Below, piece by piece: positions 6,760 through 7,531 of a stretch of DNA of 7,531 bases (position 1 is its first letter; each line of letters begins with the position of its first letter). Below the pieces are notes generated by a model. That model saw nothing but the letters and a program-made list of their open reading frames with translations, had not been told where the DNA came from and did no database searches. This stretch comes from SIG587 sp045649505 (GTDB lineage: Bacteria > Bacillota > Clostridia > Oscillospirales > Acutalibacteraceae), in NCBI GenBank assembly GCA_045649505.1, contig JAZRQA010000085.1:1-7531 (forward strand). The letters are read 5' to 3'. The translations under genes were made by a program, and so were the position numbers.

Positions 6760-6788
6760 ATTTTAGCACAGTTTTATTATAAAATCAA
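6760..6788 (-). promoter_or_regulatory. promoter of the polymerase-YolD-C39-like unit
   Basis: A -35 TTGATT (6783-6788; 4 of 6) is separated by 17 bases from a -10 TAAAAT (6760-6765; 5 of 6), which is preceded by an extended TGC (6766-6768). The LexA box follows immediately. The GTG that opens the longest polymerase reading frame lies inside this element. Confidence 0.8.
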
Positions 6789-6798
6789 CGGTAAAAAG

Positions 6799-6832
6799 AA
6801 AAAAATCGAAAGGAAATTCCTTCCGATTTTTT
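6799..6832 (-). terminator. intrinsic terminator after the GNAT gene
   Basis: In the minus-strand transcript AAUCGGAAGGA pairs with UCCUUUCGAUU over a 3-base loop: 11 pairs with one G-U. Runs of A and T flank the stem, so it has a T-tract in both directions and could work on either strand. It lies 34 bases after the acetyltransferase stop and 10 bases before the -35 of the next promoter, which separates the two units cleanly. Confidence 0.88.
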
Positions 6833-6866
6833 CACCTTTTCTTCCTCAAAATTTAAGAAAGCAGAT

Positions 6867-7349
6867 TTATTTTATATACTCGTAAGCAATGCGCTCTTCG
6901 CCATTTTGAAGAAATATTATTCCCCTTTTCGAAAAGCCGTATCTGCTTAGCAGGTGTTGCATAACTGTATTATTTTCGTGGGTATCAATACGAAGGTGGT
7001 CGGTTCTTTCAAGGCAAAAATCTATACAGGTTTTTAACACGCCCTTTTTACGCCCTGCGCTAGCAATTCGGTGAATAACGCCATAGGGCTCATTATTTAT
7101 CCAATTACCTTTAGTTATTACCTTATATGTGGGATCCTCCCCTATATTGAAAAAGAAAACACCGTCAATTTCGTTTTTTTCCTCAACCACATAAAGAACA
7201 CCAAGGCGTATATCCTCCTCAAGTATCTCCCTTTTCGGAGTTGTTTTCCCCCATTGCGTACTGTTGCCGTTTTTTGCCATAAAGTCTCTTGCAAAGGCAT
7301 ATATTTCAAGTATTGCAGGTAAATCCGAAGCAGTTGCTTTTCTTATCAT
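6867..7349 (-). CDS. GNAT family N-acetyltransferase, substrate unknown
   Basis: GNAT enzymes transfer an acetyl group from acetyl-CoA to an amine; the substrate cannot be told here. The 160-aa length fits a single-domain member. Seen: the N-terminal MIRKATASDLPAILEIY, the acetyl-CoA-binding region VIHRIASAGRKKGVLKTCIDFC at about 91-112 (a variant of the usual Q/RxxGxG/A loop, here RKKGV), and the C-terminal block IDTHENNTVMQHLLSRYGF at 121-139 followed by GIIFLQNGEERIAYE. The ATG has AGGAGA (7359-7364) 9 bases upstream. The gene appears monocistronic: a perfect TATAAT lies just upstream and a strong terminator follows. Nothing in its neighbourhood ties it to the SOS unit. Confidence 0.9.
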   Translation of the reverse strand: MIRKATASDLPAILEIYAFARDFMAKNGNSTQWGKTTPKREILEEDIRLGVLYVVEEKNEIDGVFFFNIGEDPTYKVITKGNWINNEPYGVIHRIASAGRKKGVLKTCIDFCLERTDHLRIDTHENNTVMQHLLSRYGFSKRGIIFLQNGEERIAYEYIK

Positions 7350-7372
7350 CGAGTGCTATCTCCTATTTACAA

Positions 7373-7378
7373 ATTATA
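7373..7378 (-). promoter_or_regulatory. probable -10 element of the GNAT gene
   Basis: A perfect TATAAT lies 23 bases before the GNAT ATG and would give a very short leader with the ribosome binding site near its 5' end. No recognisable -35 is found at 16-18 bases; that position (about 7396-7401) holds the edge of the palindrome cluster. The call is therefore tentative. Confidence 0.4.
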
Positions 7379-7400
7379 AGCTAATAATGAATATAGGTTG

Positions 7401-7473
7401 GTGAAAAAGCGCACTTGCGCTTTTTCACGGACAAATTTCTAATTTGTCCGTGAAATTATAAAAATAATTTCAC
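7401..7473. repeat. cluster of three interlocking perfect inverted repeats
   Basis: There are three consecutive hairpins. Stem 1 is 7401-7412 with 7417-7428 (12 bp, 4-base loop; GCGC with A5/T5 runs). Stem 2 is 7426-7437 with 7441-7452 (12 bp, 3-base loop). Stem 3 is 7450-7459 with 7464-7473 (10 bp, AAAA loop). Neighbouring stems share their terminal CAC or GTG bases. The outer ends also match each other: ATAGGT-(4 bases)-GAAA at 7393-7406 is the inverse of TTTCACCTAT at 7468-7477. Stem 1 could serve as an intrinsic terminator for whatever lies further right. No reading frame covers the region. The element is probably a dispersed palindromic repeat or a structured RNA; its identity is unknown. 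Confidence 0.85.
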
Positions 7474-7479
7474 CTATTT

Positions 7480-7489
7480 CATTGCAATG
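7480..7489. repeat. 10-bp perfect palindrome CATTGCAATG
   Basis: A perfectly self-complementary decamer with no loop lies 6 bases beyond the three-hairpin cluster. It could be a dimeric-protein operator or part of the same repeat element. Function unknown. Confidence 0.6.
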
Positions 7490-7497
7490 ATGTCGGC

Positions 7498-7520
7498 GTA
7501 AATAATCAAGGATTATTTAC
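7498..7520. repeat. 10-bp hairpin at the right edge
   Basis: GTAAATAATC pairs perfectly with GATTATTTAC over a 3-base loop. A CGG at 7494-7496 and CCG at 7527-7529 could form an outer helix around it. No T-run follows on either strand, so it does not look like a terminator. The window ends 11 bases later, so the element may continue. Confidence 0.65.
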
Positions 7521-7531
7521 ATAAAACCGCT

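Noticed and set aside
6725..6769. GTG (6769) or ATG (6742) as the polymerase start
   Set aside because: The GTG lies inside the extended -10 element. The ATG directly follows the LexA box and has no ribosome binding site; the TTG at 6724 has one at good spacing.
7071..7322. Plus-strand open frame opposite the GNAT gene
   Set aside because: It is antisense to a well-conserved acetyltransferase and its translation shows no recognisable motif.
7393..7477. Complete insertion sequence or integron attachment site
   Set aside because: There is no transposase or integrase frame and no clear target-site duplication at the ends, so only a short palindromic element of unknown type can be supported.
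1..7531. CRISPR array, tRNA or rRNA genes
   Set aside because: I saw no regularly spaced direct repeats and no tRNA- or rRNA-like sequence on either strand.

Overview
The window looks like chromosomal DNA from a low-to-moderate GC Gram-positive anaerobe of the class Clostridia, probably a gut Oscillospiraceae/Ruminococcaceae-type lineage. This rests on strong AGGAGG-type ribosome binding sites, GTG and TTG starts, ribonuclease J, a Gram-positive (DinR-type) LexA box, and a UmuC-like polymerase paired with a YolD-like protein. The genus is an inference. All genes I accept lie on the minus strand, so transcription runs from right to left; I see no credible plus-strand gene.

Right part (about 7531 to 6799). 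The right edge is a gene-free stretch packed with perfect inverted repeats: three 10-12 bp stems that share their 3-base ends (7401-7473), a CATTGCAATG palindrome and another 10-bp hairpin (7498-7520). A GNAT acetyltransferase gene (7349-6867) follows, closed by a strong terminator (about 6799-6832).

Middle part (about 6788 to 4694). This is a compact SOS-type transcription unit. An extended -10 promoter sits directly upstream of a near-perfect LexA operator (6744-6755). Then come a Y-family translesion polymerase, an overlapping YolD-like gene, and, after 40 bases with no terminator, a small cytoplasmic C39/papain-like cysteine-peptidase-fold gene of unknown function. A terminator whose stem starts in the stop codon of that last gene closes the unit. 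The placement of a peptidase-like protein third in a damage-inducible polymerase operon is the most interesting gene-level observation.

Left part (4662 to 1). A sigma-A-type promoter drives a housekeeping cluster: ribonuclease J, ribosomal protein L9 (rplI), replicative helicase (dnaB) and tRNA-Ile lysidine synthetase (tilS, cut by the left edge). The genes are tightly packed: the dnaB ribosome binding site overlaps the rplI stop, and the dnaB stop and tilS start share a base. A GC-rich hairpin without a U-tract separates the ribonuclease J gene from rplI. This cluster links mRNA turnover, translation, replication and tRNA decoding.

Several starts are placed downstream of the longest possible ORF because the upstream codons fall inside the ribosome binding site or promoter (rplI 2626, ribonuclease J 4500, polymerase 6724).
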